Counted from the first letter of the stretch, positions 20,493-29,445 are shown. The stretch is DNA of 64,000 nucleotides from Sphaerisporangium melleum (GCF_014646695.1 NZ_BMNT01000015.1:117019-181018), one strand, 5' to 3'. Translations and numbers: made by a program. Notes: generated by a model from the sequence alone, not told the origin.

Positions 20493-21194
20493 TCACCGGT
20501 CCGAGGGCCTGCCGAGGGGGGTGATGAGGCCGGTCTCGTAGGCGTACACGACCGCCTGGGCGCGGTCGCGCACGCCGAGCTTGGCGAGCACCCGGCCCAG
20601 GTGGGTCTTCACCGTCGCCTCGGCCAGGGTCAGCCGCTGGGCGATCTCGGCGTTGGACAGGCCCCGGCCGACGAGCACCAGCACCTCGCGTTCGCGGGCC
20701 GTGAGCTGCCGCAGCGCCGCCGGCTCGGCGGCGCCCGCGCCGGGCAGGTGGACGGTGAAGCGCTCCAGCAGCCGCCGGGTGGTGCTCGGCGCGACGACGG
20801 CGTCACCGGCGTGCACCGAGTGGATGGCGCTGATGAGGTCGGAGGGCGGGACGTCCTTCAGCAGGAAGCCGGACGCCCCGGCCTTCAGCGCCGCGAACGC
20901 GTACTCGTCCAGGTCGAAGGTCGTCAGGATCAGCACCTTGGGCGCCCGCGGCATGGCGCGGATCAGCCGGGTGGCCTCCACGCCGTCCATCCGGGGCATG
21001 CGCACGTCCATCAGCACGACGTCCGCGGCCACCCGGCCGAGCAGCTCCACCGCCTCGGCGCCGTCGGCGGCCTCCCCGGCGACGTCGATGTCCGGTTGCG
21101 CGCCGAGGACCATGCGGAACCCGGCCCGGACGAGCCGCTGGTCGTCGACCAGCACCACCCGGACGCCCTCGCGCGCGTCGTGCGAGGCGGTCAC
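20493..21194 (-). CDS. NarL/LuxR-family response regulator
   Basis: A 233-residue two-component regulator. The receiver domain (11-130) has acidic D17/D18 and phospho-acceptor D63 in VVLMDVRMPRMDG. The C-terminal LuxR helix-turn-helix reads LTAREREVLVLVGRGLSNAEIAQRL followed by ATVKTHLGRVLAKLG. Its start overlaps the kinase gene's stop by 4 bases. The ABC exporter genes directly downstream on the same strand are likely targets. Confidence 0.94.
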   Translation of the reverse strand: MTASHDAREGVRVVLVDDQRLVRAGFRMVLGAQPDIDVAGEAADGAEAVELLGRVAADVVLMDVRMPRMDGVEATRLIRAMPRAPKVLILTTFDLDEYAFAALKAGASGFLLKDVPPSDLISAIHSVHAGDAVVAPSTTRRLLERFTVHLPGAGAAEPAALRQLTAREREVLVLVGRGLSNAEIAQRLTLAEATVKTHLGRVLAKLGVRDRAQAVVYAYETGLITPLGRPSDR

Positions 21195-22381
21195 GCGGCC
21201 CGCGCCAGCGGGAGTCGTACGGTCACCTGGAATCCTCCTCCCGGGGACGGGGACGCCTGCACACTGCCGTCGTACATCGCGACGCGCTCGCGCATGCCGA
21301 TCAGGCCGTGCCCGTCGATGCTCCGCGGCGCGGCGGCGCCCCGCCCGTCGTCGCTCACCCGCAAGTGGATCTCGTGCGGGCCGTAGTCCATCTCGACGCC
21401 GGCCCGCGCCTTCGGGCCGCCGTGCTTGAGGGTGTTGGTCAGGGCCTCCTGCACGATGCGGTAGATCGCGAGCTGGACCCCCTCGGGCAGGTCACGCCGG
21501 ACGCCGGTGACGGCGTACTCCACCGGGAGGCCGGACTGGCGGAAGTGCGCCAGCAGGTCGTCGAGGTCGGCCACTCCGGGCTGCGGCGCGTACTCCTCCT
21601 CGCCCGCGTCGTCCTTGCGCAGCACGCCGACCAGGCGCCGCATCTCGGCCAGCGCCTGCCTGCCGGTGCCGGAGATGGTCCGCATGGCGCGCCGCGCCTG
21701 CTCGGGGTCGCCGTCGATGGCGTACGCCGCGCCGTCCGCCTGCACGATCATCACGCTCACGTTGTGGGCGACCACGTCGTGCAGCTCGCGGGCGATGCGC
21801 GCCCGCTCGGCCGCGGCGGCGATGCGGACCTGCTGGTCGCGTTCGCGTTCGGCGCGTTCGGCCCGCTCCTCCAGGCCCTCCAGGTACCGCCGGCGGGTGC
21901 TGGCGTAGATGCCGGCGATCCAGGTGGCGGCGACGAACACCGAGCCGGAGGCGAGGGAGTACAGGCTGAGCCCGCCGTAGCGGGCCATCAGCAGGACGAT
22001 GCCCAGCTCGGCGATCGCCCCGGCGGTGACCGACCAGCGCAGGGCGCAGGCCGACGCGACGGCGTACAGGGCCACCAGCACGGTGACGTTGGCCGGGATC
22101 GGCTGGACACCGGTCACCCACTGGACGAACGAGATGAGGGCGACCGCCGCGAACGCCGGGACGGGATGGCGGCGCCGCCACAGCAGCGGGAGCAGCAGCA
22201 GCCCGGTCATCACCAGGTATCCGGTGAGGCCGAGGGCGCGGGCGTGCGGCGGCGCGGACGCGCCGTCGAAGTTGCGCGCCGCGGTCAGGCAGATCAGCAG
22301 CAGCGAGCCGAAGACCAGGAGATCGGCCGCCCTGCCCTTGCCGGCGGCCCATGCGCGCACTTCGCCGATCACGTACCTCAC
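21191..22381 (-). CDS. Sensor histidine kinase, HisKA_3 (NarX/DesK) type
   Basis: A 396-residue kinase with five or six membrane helices in residues 20-160 and no large extracytoplasmic domain, so it probably senses the membrane. The dimerisation helix holds phospho-acceptor H201 in ARELHDVVAHN. The ATPase domain has the N-box-like TNTLKHGGPKA and G-box DDGRGAAAP and GHGLIGMRERV. It pairs with the overlapping LuxR regulator. The nearby exporter suggests a response to envelope stress or an antibiotic, which is inference. Confidence 0.93.
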   Translation of the reverse strand: MRYVIGEVRAWAAGKGRAADLLVFGSLLLICLTAARNFDGASAPPHARALGLTGYLVMTGLLLLPLLWRRRHPVPAFAAVALISFVQWVTGVQPIPANVTVLVALYAVASACALRWSVTAGAIAELGIVLLMARYGGLSLYSLASGSVFVAATWIAGIYASTRRRYLEGLEERAERAERERDQQVRIAAAAERARIARELHDVVAHNVSVMIVQADGAAYAIDGDPEQARRAMRTISGTGRQALAEMRRLVGVLRKDDAGEEEYAPQPGVADLDDLLAHFRQSGLPVEYAVTGVRRDLPEGVQLAIYRIVQEALTNTLKHGGPKARAGVEMDYGPHEIHLRVSDDGRGAAAPRSIDGHGLIGMRERVAMYDGSVQASPSPGGGFQVTVRLPLARAA

Positions 22382-22559
22382 CCTACGTTCGCGCAGTTCA
22401 CCGCCTTTCCGACCGCAGGGGGATCTGCGCCTACGACCCAGGTCGTAGGCGCGGGAACCAGACCGGCAAACCGGGCGGATGGCTTACACCGGTCTTACGG
22501 GGCATCCGGCATATTTCTAAGTGGGAGCCCTCCTCCGGGAGGGAGTAAAGGGAGAAACG

Positions 22560-22649
22560 ATGTCGGGCGGAAAAGACGACGGGTCGCGTGGCTGGGGGGA
22601 CTGTCACGCGACCCGGACGGCCCAGATCTTCTCCTCCACCCACGCTTGA
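22560..22649 (+). CDS. Candidate small ORF (29 aa) with strong RBS and its own terminator
   Basis: ATG 22560 is preceded by AAAGGGAGAAACG, a good Shine-Dalgarno sequence. The 29-residue peptide begins MSGGKDDGSRGWG, contains one cysteine and ends in FSSTHA. A hairpin plus T-tract terminator follows at 22679. The 5' leader holds a small hairpin (CCCTCC/GGGAGG near 22527-22544). No function recognised; it could be a small protein, a leader peptide or part of a small RNA. Confidence 0.4.
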   Translation: MSGGKDDGSRGWGDCHATRTAQIFSSTHA

Positions 22650-22678
22650 CGCCCTCTGCCCAGCGGGCCGACGCGGAT

Positions 22679-22718
22679 AGAGCCGCCTCCACCGACGTGG
22701 GGGCGGCTCTCCCTTTTG
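22679..22718 (+). terminator. Intrinsic terminator after the 22560 small ORF
   Basis: AGAGCCGCC (22679-22687) pairs with GGCGGCTCT (22702-22710) and is followed by CCCTTTTGT on the plus strand. The orientation fits termination of a plus-strand transcript before the convergent tRNA gene. Confidence 0.75.
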
Positions 22719-22780
22719 TACCCCCGGGAGATCGCGCCACCCTCGCGCACCGGTCGCCTGCCGGACGGCGGATCATCGGG

Positions 22781-22853
22781 TGGGGTCGGTGGGACTCGAA
22801 CCCACACTGTCAGGTACCTAAAACCTGTGCCTCTGCCATTGGGCTACGACCCC
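22781..22853 (-). tRNA. tRNA with UAG anticodon (Leu, CUA) but a short variable arm
   Basis: A cloverleaf on the minus strand. Acceptor GGGGTCG/CGACCCC with discriminator A. D-arm GCC...GGC with a GGCAGA-type loop. Anticodon stem CAGGT/ACCTG closing the loop TTTAGGT (anticodon TAG). A 5-nt variable region ACAGT, and T-arm GTGGG/CCCAC around TTCGAGT. CCA is not encoded. A UAG anticodon reads CUA (Leu), yet bacterial tRNA-Leu normally has a long variable arm and about 85 nt; this one is 73 nt. It is a well-paired tRNA gene; the charged amino acid is the open question. Confidence 0.85.
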
Positions 22854-22907
22854 GCGCCGCTCGGGCTTGCGCCATCCTAGTTCAGCACGCCGCCGTCGCC
22901 GTACGGA

Positions 22908-23381
22908 TCAGGAGAGTCCGAGATCCTTACGCAACCGTGCCACGTGACCGGTGGCCTTCACGTTGTACAGCGCCTTCTCGATCTTGCCGTCGGCGTCGAT
23001 CACGAAGGTCGAGCGCAGCACGCCGACCGTGGTCTTGCCGTACATCGTCTTCTCGCCGTACGCGGCGTACGCCTGGTGAACCCCGAGGCCGGGGTCGGAC
23101 AGCAGCGGGAAGGTCAGCGCGTCGCGCTCGGCGAACTTGGCGAGCTTCTGCGGGGTGTCCTTCGACACGCCGAGCACCACGAACCCCGCCGCGGTGAGCG
23201 AGCCGAGGCTGTCGCGGAAATCGCACGCCTGCTTGGTGCACCCGGGCGTCATCGCCGCGGGGTAGAAGTAGAGGATGACCCGCTTGCCGCGAAAGGACGA
23301 AAGGCTGATCTCCTTGCCCTCGGAGTCGGGCAGGGTGAAGTCGGGTGCGGCATCGCCGGGCTCGAGTCTCGTCTGCGTCAC
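22908..23381 (-). CDS. bcp: Thioredoxin-dependent thiol peroxidase (BCP/PrxQ)
   Basis: A 157-residue peroxiredoxin reducing H2O2 and organic peroxides with thioredoxin as electron donor. The peroxidatic C48 lies in PAAMTPGCTK and the resolving C53 five residues later, the PrxQ-type alpha2-alpha2 disulfide pattern. The N-terminal GDAAPDFTLPDSEGKEISL is typical. The gene is in the cytoplasmic oxidative-stress defence class and sits just downstream of the tRNA region, transcribed toward it. Confidence 0.95.
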   Translation of the reverse strand: MTQTRLEPGDAAPDFTLPDSEGKEISLSSFRGKRVILYFYPAAMTPGCTKQACDFRDSLGSLTAAGFVVLGVSKDTPQKLAKFAERDALTFPLLSDPGLGVHQAYAAYGEKTMYGKTTVGVLRSTFVIDADGKIEKALYNVKATGHVARLRKDLGLS

Positions 23382-23505
23382 GGCAACAACCTACCGGCAC
23401 GCCCAGCGTGCCGGGCGGACGCGCGACCTGACAGACTGATCGCTGCAACGGACGCGGCGAGCCGGGCGAAAGCGGCTCGGCCGGGAGAAAGGGAAGGGGA
23501 TCGTC

Positions 23506-23841
23506 ATGGCGGACACCGATCCCGAGGCGCTCGAACGGGAGATCGAGCGCACCCGGGCGGAGCTTGCTGTCACCGTCGACGCCATCGTGGACCGCGTCAG
23601 CCCCAAGCGGGTGGCCGGGCGCGGCGTGGCCCGGGTCAAGGCCGACGCCGAGCACCTGGTGGCCACCGCCCGCGACATGGTCGGCCTCGGGCCGCGCCCG
23701 TGGACGTACGGGGAGACCTACGGGGAAGAGCCCGGCTGGCAGGAGGAGCGCTCCGCGCGCGACCTCGCCCCGGTCCTCATCGCCGTGGGCGCCGTCGTCG
23801 TGGTCGGCGCGGCCATCGCCCTGTGGCGCCGCCGCCGCTGA
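23506..23841 (+). CDS. DUF3618 family protein
   Basis: A 111-residue protein: an N-terminal acidic helix starting DPEALEREIERTRAELAVTVDAIVDRVSPKR (the DUF3618 signature, coiled-coil-like), a tryptophan/tyrosine/glycine-rich middle, and a C-terminal membrane helix at about 86-104 followed by WRRRR. Thus it is a tail-anchored membrane protein with a cytoplasmic N-terminus. The function is unknown; family members are often near phage-holin-superfamily membrane proteins, none of which is seen here. It is divergent from bcp. Confidence 0.87.
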   Translation: MADTDPEALEREIERTRAELAVTVDAIVDRVSPKRVAGRGVARVKADAEHLVATARDMVGLGPRPWTYGETYGEEPGWQEERSARDLAPVLIAVGAVVVVGAAIALWRRRR

Positions 23842-23845
23842 CGCG

Positions 23846-25033
23846 TCACAGGAAGGTCCTGCCCTCGCCGCGGTAGGTCGGCACGGTCGCCGCCACCCGG
23901 TCGCCCTCGACCAGGTGCAGCGCGTCGAAGCGTTCGCACAGCTCGCCGGCCTTGGCGTGCCGGAACCACACCCGATCGCCGACCCGCAGGTCATGGGCGG
24001 CCCGGCCGAGCAGCGGGGTCTGCACCTCGCCCGCGCCTTCGCGTCCGTCGTAGCTCAGCCCGGCCGGCAGGTAGGGCTGCGGCAGCCGGGACGCCCCCGG
24101 GGAGCCGGAGGCGTGGTAGCCGCCGCCGAGCACGGTGACCACTCCCGCTGCGGGCACGCGCACCACGGGAAGCGCGAACAGCGCGGCCGGGCGGCCGGTG
24201 AAGCCCCGGTAGAAGTCGAACAGCCGCGGATGGTAGAAACCGGACCCGGTCGCCACCTCGGTGATCGCCTTCTCGCGCACGGTCTTCTCCACCGAGCCGG
24301 TGCCGCCGCCGTTCACGAACTCCAGGTCGGCCACCTGCCGGACCGCCTGGACGATCCGGCCCCTGCGCACGATGAGCTCACGCTGCGAGCGGGCCTGCAT
24401 CCAGCGCACCACCCGGCCGTACGGGCCCGGCACCCGGTCGCCCACGCCCGCGATCTGCGCCTCGTACGCCATCAGGCCGGCCAGCCGGAAGCCCGGGCGC
24501 TTGGCCACCTGGGCGGCCAGGCCGGCGGCCTGCTCCGGCTCGCGGACCGGCGACCGCAGCACACCGGCCCGCAGCCGCCCGGCCAGGGCCCGGAACGCCG
24601 CGTCGATGTCCAGGCAGAGGCGGATCTCCTGCCGGGACCGTACGCCGGAGACGGCCGCGTCGATGAAGTCGAGATGCTCGGGGGAGTCGGCCATGAGGGT
24701 GATCTCGCGGGCCGCCTGCGGGTCGCCCGCGAGCCGGGCCAGCGCCGCCCGGTCGGCGGTCGGATACGCCACCAGGATGTCGGTGAAGCCCTCCTCGGCC
24801 AGCCACAGCGCCTCGGGGAGGGTGAACGCCATGACCCCGGCGAAACCGTCCATCTCCAGCACCATGCGCAGCACCGCCCGGCAGCGGATCGACTTGCTGG
24901 CCACCCTGATCGGCTTGCCCCCGGCCCGGCGGACCATGGACGCGGCGTTGGAGCGCAGCGCGTCGAGGTCGAGGATCGCGAAGGGAGGATCGAGGTCGGC
25001 GGTGGCCCGGTCGTAGCGCTGGCGCTCGTCCAT
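23846..25033 (-). CDS. PLP-dependent amino acid deaminase/aldolase (alanine-racemase N-terminal fold)
   Basis: A 395-residue fold-III PLP enzyme. The lysine of the PLP site lies in PIRVASKSIRC near residue 45. The C-terminal metal-binding region typical of D-threonine aldolase/D-serine dehydratase relatives includes LGGGYHASG and VWFRHAKAGEL, where the His and Cys-like ligands are expected. Homologues are annotated amino acid deaminase/aldolase. The exact substrate, probably a D-amino acid or 3-hydroxy amino acid, is not determined. It stands alone on the minus strand, 43 bp downstream of the NACHT gene. Confidence 0.85.
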   Translation of the reverse strand: MDERQRYDRATADLDPPFAILDLDALRSNAASMVRRAGGKPIRVASKSIRCRAVLRMVLEMDGFAGVMAFTLPEALWLAEEGFTDILVAYPTADRAALARLAGDPQAAREITLMADSPEHLDFIDAAVSGVRSRQEIRLCLDIDAAFRALAGRLRAGVLRSPVREPEQAAGLAAQVAKRPGFRLAGLMAYEAQIAGVGDRVPGPYGRVVRWMQARSQRELIVRRGRIVQAVRQVADLEFVNGGGTGSVEKTVREKAITEVATGSGFYHPRLFDFYRGFTGRPAALFALPVVRVPAAGVVTVLGGGYHASGSPGASRLPQPYLPAGLSYDGREGAGEVQTPLLGRAAHDLRVGDRVWFRHAKAGELCERFDALHLVEGDRVAATVPTYRGEGRTFL

Positions 25034-25076
25034 GCCCGAAGCATAAGGCCACGGCCATAAATGAGCCTAGTTCACA

Positions 25077-27371
25077 TTAGCCGGGACCGGCCGGGCCGGA
25101 CGGAGTGGCCGCCGCACCGGCACCGGGCTGGAAACGCCGCCGGTAGGCGGGGTGCTCCATCACCCGGCCGACGATGTCGTCCAGATGACGGGGACCGATC
25201 CGGCCGTGCCGGTCGGTGAGAGCGGCGAAGAACTCCATCAGCGACCGGTGCACGAAGATGTACTCCTCGCCGACCGGACGCAGGAACAGGCACTCGGCGG
25301 CCAGACCGAGGAACGGCCTGCTCGGCAGCGGGAACAGGCCCTCCCGGCGCAGTCCCCGCCGGATCGCGGCCTGTTCGAGCACCGCCCAGCCGCCGAGCAG
25401 CCCGAGCCCGTACAGCGTGACCCCGAAGCCGACCAGCGCGGCGAACGCCAGGCCGCGACCGGGCCCCGCCGTCACCGCCACGACCAGCCCCGCGAACGCG
25501 CCGCAGGCGGCGCCCAGGGCGAGAGCCGTGCGCGCGCCGGTCGCCAGCACCGCCCACAGGTGCGGGCTCGGCACCTCGCTCCACCGCGTCCGGGGCGCGC
25601 TCTGCGCGACCGGCCTGGCGAACTGCTGGACGGCGGCCACGGTCACCATCATGACCACGGCGGTCGCCACCGCGTATCCCGCCAAGGCGACCACCGTCCC
25701 CCGCCCTCCGCCGAGCAGCGGGCCCAGCACCACGCCGAGCCCGAGGGCGATGAGATCCGGCCGGCGGCGCCGGCGTTCTTCTTTACGCAGCTCGTGCAGA
25801 ATCTGCCAGCGCACGTCCCGGACGGTGAACAACCGGAAGTCGTACCTGAGCTGTCTGAAGGCGAACTCCCAAGCCGAGGGGAGGAGCGCGCCGGACGGCT
25901 CGGGCCGCCGTATCAGATCCTGTTCGACGGAGAGGACCAGCAGCTCGACGGGGAACGGGGCCAGCGGGCGCGGGCGCAGCGGGCGCCCGAACAACGCTCC
26001 CACGCAGACGGCGGCGAGCACACCATTCCAGCCGGAGACAACGTAGGCCGGGAGCACCAGCGCCAGGCATCCCGTCCAGCCCAGAATCGTCAGCTTCTTG
26101 AACCTGATGGTGGACTCCAGGCCCCAGATCTCCCGCACCCGGTCGGGCGTGAAGCTGACCTGCGCGTCCCGGTTCATCCAGTGCGCCAGGAACGCCAGCC
26201 AGGTCACCGTCTGCTGGAGGTGGAAACGCGAGCCGTGCCGGCGGGCCAGCATGGTGACCGTGTAATCGGAGAACAGTACGGCGCGCCGCCGCTCCACGGT
26301 GAGCGGCTCGGTGCCCGGCGCGGACACGCCGTCACGGTAGGCCAGGGCCATGACGCTCAGCAGCAGCGGAGAGTCCAGCAACTCCCACAGTTCCGGGTCG
26401 GCGTGCAGCGCCGCGCGCATCCCGGCCAGCCCGTCCCCGCCCCGGTCGAGGAAGCCCCGCACGGTCGCGCGGTCCAGAGGCAGGATGGTCAGCGTGCCGT
26501 ACACCTCCAGGGCCGCGTTCAGCTTCTCGTAGTCGCGGGTCCGGCTGCACACGACGAGCGGGGTGAACCCGTGGTCGCGCCGGAACGCGTTGATCTCCCG
26601 GACGCAGTCCTCCCGATGCTCGGCCGCCACCTCGTCCAGGCCGTCCAGCAGCACCGCCAGCCGGTCCTCGGCGACCCACGCCTCGGCGTAGCGCAGCGGG
26701 ATCTCGTACCGCCGGCCGATCTCCCGGGCCATCCACTGGGCGAGGGGCTCACGCTTGGCCGCCCAGCCGGGCAGTTGCAGGACGACCGGCAGGGGCTCGC
26801 TCTGGTCGGCCTGCGCCCGCGTGAGCAGCTCGCGCAGCAGCTCCAGCAGCAGGGTCGTCTTACCGGCTCCGGGCGCGCCGAGGAGCAGCACCACCTTGCC
26901 GAGCTCGTCGTACACCTGCGCGACCGCGTTGGCCGGGCGCCGCCCGCGATCCCGTCCGGCGCGGCGGGTCGCGGTCATCATCCGCCAGGGATGCGGCCGG
27001 TCGGCGGACACCGTCAGCCCGAGCTCGACCCGCGCCTCCTCGTACAGGGAATGCTCCAGCGCGCCTTCGATCCATACTTCGCGCAGGCGTTCCAGCAGCG
27101 CGGCCCGCGCCTGCGCGTGATCCCCGATGTATCCGGTGGCCGGCGCCGGCACGAACAGCAGCACGACCAGGACCGCCAGCGTCACCAGCCAGAGCGGCCA
27201 GATCACCCACCCCGGCAGCCCGAGGCCGTCCAGCAGGCTCGACGCGAGGTTCGTCACCAGGCCGAAGATCCCGCCGGCGACGACGCCCACGGTGGCGATC
27301 AGGATCGGTTTGGGCGCCCGCCATATCCGGAGGCGTCGCCAGGACGTTTTCGATAATCGGGGCCGGACCAT
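25077..27371 (-). CDS. NACHT NTPase with N- and C-terminal transmembrane helices
   Basis: A 764-residue STAND-type ATPase. Two hydrophobic helices lie at residues 22-46 and 53-75. The NACHT domain has Walker A GAPGAGKTT (K171), Walker B LAVLLDGLDEV (D243, with the NACHT-type DE at 246-247) and a sensor SRTRDYEKL. After a helical linker come several further membrane helices between about 435 and 690, with no recognisable repeat sensor. Such proteins are common in actinomycetes. Related bacterial NACHTs act in anti-phage defence, but this architecture is uncharacterised. GC and codon use are like the neighbours. Confidence 0.88.
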   Translation of the reverse strand: MVRPRLSKTSWRRLRIWRAPKPILIATVGVVAGGIFGLVTNLASSLLDGLGLPGWVIWPLWLVTLAVLVVLLFVPAPATGYIGDHAQARAALLERLREVWIEGALEHSLYEEARVELGLTVSADRPHPWRMMTATRRAGRDRGRRPANAVAQVYDELGKVVLLLGAPGAGKTTLLLELLRELLTRAQADQSEPLPVVLQLPGWAAKREPLAQWMAREIGRRYEIPLRYAEAWVAEDRLAVLLDGLDEVAAEHREDCVREINAFRRDHGFTPLVVCSRTRDYEKLNAALEVYGTLTILPLDRATVRGFLDRGGDGLAGMRAALHADPELWELLDSPLLLSVMALAYRDGVSAPGTEPLTVERRRAVLFSDYTVTMLARRHGSRFHLQQTVTWLAFLAHWMNRDAQVSFTPDRVREIWGLESTIRFKKLTILGWTGCLALVLPAYVVSGWNGVLAAVCVGALFGRPLRPRPLAPFPVELLVLSVEQDLIRRPEPSGALLPSAWEFAFRQLRYDFRLFTVRDVRWQILHELRKEERRRRRPDLIALGLGVVLGPLLGGGRGTVVALAGYAVATAVVMMVTVAAVQQFARPVAQSAPRTRWSEVPSPHLWAVLATGARTALALGAACGAFAGLVVAVTAGPGRGLAFAALVGFGVTLYGLGLLGGWAVLEQAAIRRGLRREGLFPLPSRPFLGLAAECLFLRPVGEEYIFVHRSLMEFFAALTDRHGRIGPRHLDDIVGRVMEHPAYRRRFQPGAGAAATPSGPAGPG

Positions 27372-27425
27372 CGGCGGCAGCCTCCACGAGACAGCTACTT
27401 GCAGGCGCTCAAGAAACGGCCGATA

Positions 27426-28907
27426 TTACCGCGCTCCGCCCCGGGAGCGGGCGGCGCGGCGCAGGCCCGCGAAGGCCAGGCCCGCGGCCAGGCAGGCCAC
27501 CGGCAGCACCGGGACGACGTAGCGGTGGTCGAACGCCGCGATCAGCGGCGGCAGGAAGAGCAGGGTCATCGCCACCGCCCAGGGCAGCAGCACCGGCCCG
27601 CCCAGCCGCCGCCACCGCGCCACCACCCCGGCCAGGCCGATGAGCAGGACGATCGCCAGGAACGGGCCGCGGAGGTACCCCTGCTCCTGGTAGGCGGTGA
27701 GCAGCCCCGCGTACGGCTCGGCCATCGTCGTGTCCGCGCGCTCACCCTGGTAGGCGGCGGTGAGCTGCGGCGCGGTGCGGCCCGAGGAGGCGATCTTGCC
27801 GGTGAACGGCTTCACCGAGGGCGGGAAGACGTACGCGCTCTGCGGGCCAGGCGTGGGGTAGACCCGGCGGGTCCACTCGAAGCTCCACAGGGCGTCCCGC
27901 AGGCCGGTGAGCAGGAAGTCGACCGGCTGCGCCATGATCGCCTCCTTGGCGAACACGCCGGTCAGCCGCTCACGGTCGGCGTCCTTCTTCACCTTGGCCA
28001 GCGGTGACTTCGCGTCCCAGATGTACGACGGGGGAGCGGGACGGCCGTCCGGAGGGCCTGCCGGGCACAGCACCCGCTCCTCCCCGGCCGGCCTGATCTG
28101 CGCGCAGTCGGCGAAGCTCATCGTGCGCGCCCACAGCCAGGCGTTGCTGCCGCCCATGCCGTACGTGCCGTACTCGCCCTGGTACCAGACCGTGTAGCCC
28201 CCGACGCCCACCGCCGCCGCCACCGCGCACGCGCCGACGGCCCGCCACCCCGCCCGCGAAAGCACCAGGCAGACGAGCACGACGACCAGCACCGGCAGCC
28301 CGACCGTGCGGGTGACCGTGGCGGCCACCAGCAGCAGCCCGGCCACGGCCGCCGTCCACACCGGGGGCCGGTCGCGCCACAGCAGCGCCGTCACCGCCGC
28401 CGTCACCAGGAACGTGAACAGCAGATCGGCCATGACCAGGTGTTCCAGCTGCACCAGGTGCACGTCCAGCAGCACGGGAAGCGCCGCGAGCGTCGCCCCC
28501 CAGCCGGGCAGCCGGGCGCGCCGCCGCAGCACCGCGTACACGCACACCGCCATGGCCAGGCCGAGGAGGTGCTGGACGGCGATCACGGCGGCGAAGCTCT
28601 GCAGCGGGCGCAGCGCCCACAGGAACAGGGAGTACCCCGCCGGGCGGGACTCCAGCGGGCGCACGTCGAGCGCCCCGTTGACGTACACGAACGAATCTGC
28701 CCAGAACCACAGCGCCGGGCGGTACCCGAGCATCGCCAGCAGCCGCAGCGCGGCCCCGGCGGCCAGGGCGATCAGGAAGACCCAGTGCGCCCGCGCGCCG
28801 GCCACCACCCGCCACGGCCCACCGGCCGGGACCTGAGGCGACGTGCCGCCGGCGGAAGAAGCCGTGGTCATGGACCCGGCGGTGTCCGAAGCCATGCCCG
28901 GCCGCAC
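27426..28907 (-). CDS. GT-C fold membrane glycosyltransferase (GT39/ArnT-like)
   Basis: A 493-residue polytopic protein with roughly ten transmembrane helices starting at residue 42. The first extracytoplasmic loop has [14 protein letters not shown], where the Asp is the GT-C catalytic candidate. A second large loop (about 250-370) faces outward. Such enzymes transfer a sugar from a polyprenyl-phosphate donor to lipids or proteins. The start is GTG 28907, with GAGGAGG six bases upstream. The donor and acceptor are unknown. No cell-wall glycan genes accompany it. Confidence 0.78.
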   Translation of the reverse strand: MRPGMASDTAGSMTTASSAGGTSPQVPAGGPWRVVAGARAHWVFLIALAAGAALRLLAMLGYRPALWFWADSFVYVNGALDVRPLESRPAGYSLFLWALRPLQSFAAVIAVQHLLGLAMAVCVYAVLRRRARLPGWGATLAALPVLLDVHLVQLEHLVMADLLFTFLVTAAVTALLWRDRPPVWTAAVAGLLLVAATVTRTVGLPVLVVVLVCLVLSRAGWRAVGACAVAAAVGVGGYTVWYQGEYGTYGMGGSNAWLWARTMSFADCAQIRPAGEERVLCPAGPPDGRPAPPSYIWDAKSPLAKVKKDADRERLTGVFAKEAIMAQPVDFLLTGLRDALWSFEWTRRVYPTPGPQSAYVFPPSVKPFTGKIASSGRTAPQLTAAYQGERADTTMAEPYAGLLTAYQEQGYLRGPFLAIVLLIGLAGVVARWRRLGGPVLLPWAVAMTLLFLPPLIAAFDHRYVVPVLPVACLAAGLAFAGLRRAARSRGGAR

Positions 28908-29051
28908 CGGAACCTCCTCACGCAGACGACAGGCTCACCATGCTAGGCCCGTGCTCCATGCCGCCGGTTCCCGGTTTTGATCTCTGGCGGCGGGCGGGGC
29001 ATGTGCTATGCTGCTGCCGTTGCGGTTGTGGTACCCATATGAACTTAGTAT

Positions 29052-29090
29052 GCGCCTGACGGTATGCGACGTCAGGCGCGTTTTGTTTTC
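29052..29090 (+). terminator. Terminator-like hairpin in the leader of the cold-shock gene
   Basis: GCGCCTGAC (29052-29060) and GTCAGGCGC (29071-29079) form a perfect 9-bp stem with a 10-nt loop, followed by GTTTTGTTTTC. It lies about 85 nt upstream of the cold-shock ATG on the same strand. No gene ends here on that strand, so it looks like an attenuator or thermoregulated element within the leader. Confidence 0.6.
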
Positions 29091-29176
29091 CGGTCATCTC
29101 CGGATGGGCTTCATCGCAGCGACTCGGAGTCCGCAGGTGCGGATTCCTGCCTCTGCACCACCAAAAGGAGATAGAC

Positions 29177-29383
29177 ATGGCCAGCGGAACCGTGAAGTGG
29201 TTCAACTCGGAAAAGGGCTACGGCTTCATCCAGCAGGACAACGGCGGCGCCGACGTCTTCGCTCACTACTCGAACATCATCTCGCAGGGTGGCTACCGCG
29301 AGCTGCAGGAAGGCCAGCGCGTGGCCTTCGACGTCACCCAGGGCCAGAAGGGCCCGCAGGCCGAGAACATCGTTCCCGCCTGA
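29177..29383 (+). CDS. Cold-shock protein (CspA family)
   Basis: A 68-residue single cold-shock domain that binds single-stranded RNA and DNA, acting as RNA chaperone. It contains the RNP1-like KGYGFIQ and RNP2-like VFAHYS motifs and starts [15 protein letters not shown] strong ribosome binding site (AAAAGGAG) precedes it. The GGVFVHYS-type His is present (AHYS). A long leader with a terminator-like hairpin lies upstream and a strong terminator downstream, so it is monocistronic. Confidence 0.97.
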   Translation: MASGTVKWFNSEKGYGFIQQDNGGADVFAHYSNIISQGGYRELQEGQRVAFDVTQGQKGPQAENIVPA

Positions 29384-29400
29384 CGCGATAAGCGCATCGG

Positions 29401-29445
29401 CCGGGGCCCGCACCTTCACGGTGCGGGCCCCGGCTTCGTTTTTCC
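29401..29445 (+). terminator. Strong intrinsic terminator of the cold-shock gene
   Basis: CCGGGGCCCGCACC (29401-29414) and GGTGCGGGCCCCGG (29420-29433) form a 14-bp perfect stem with a 5-nt loop, followed by CTTCGTTTTTCC. Confidence 0.92.

Noticed and set aside
22811-22827. Reading the tRNA as an amber suppressor
   Set aside because: The anticodon is 5'-UAG-3', which reads CUA (Leu). An amber suppressor would need 5'-CUA-3'.
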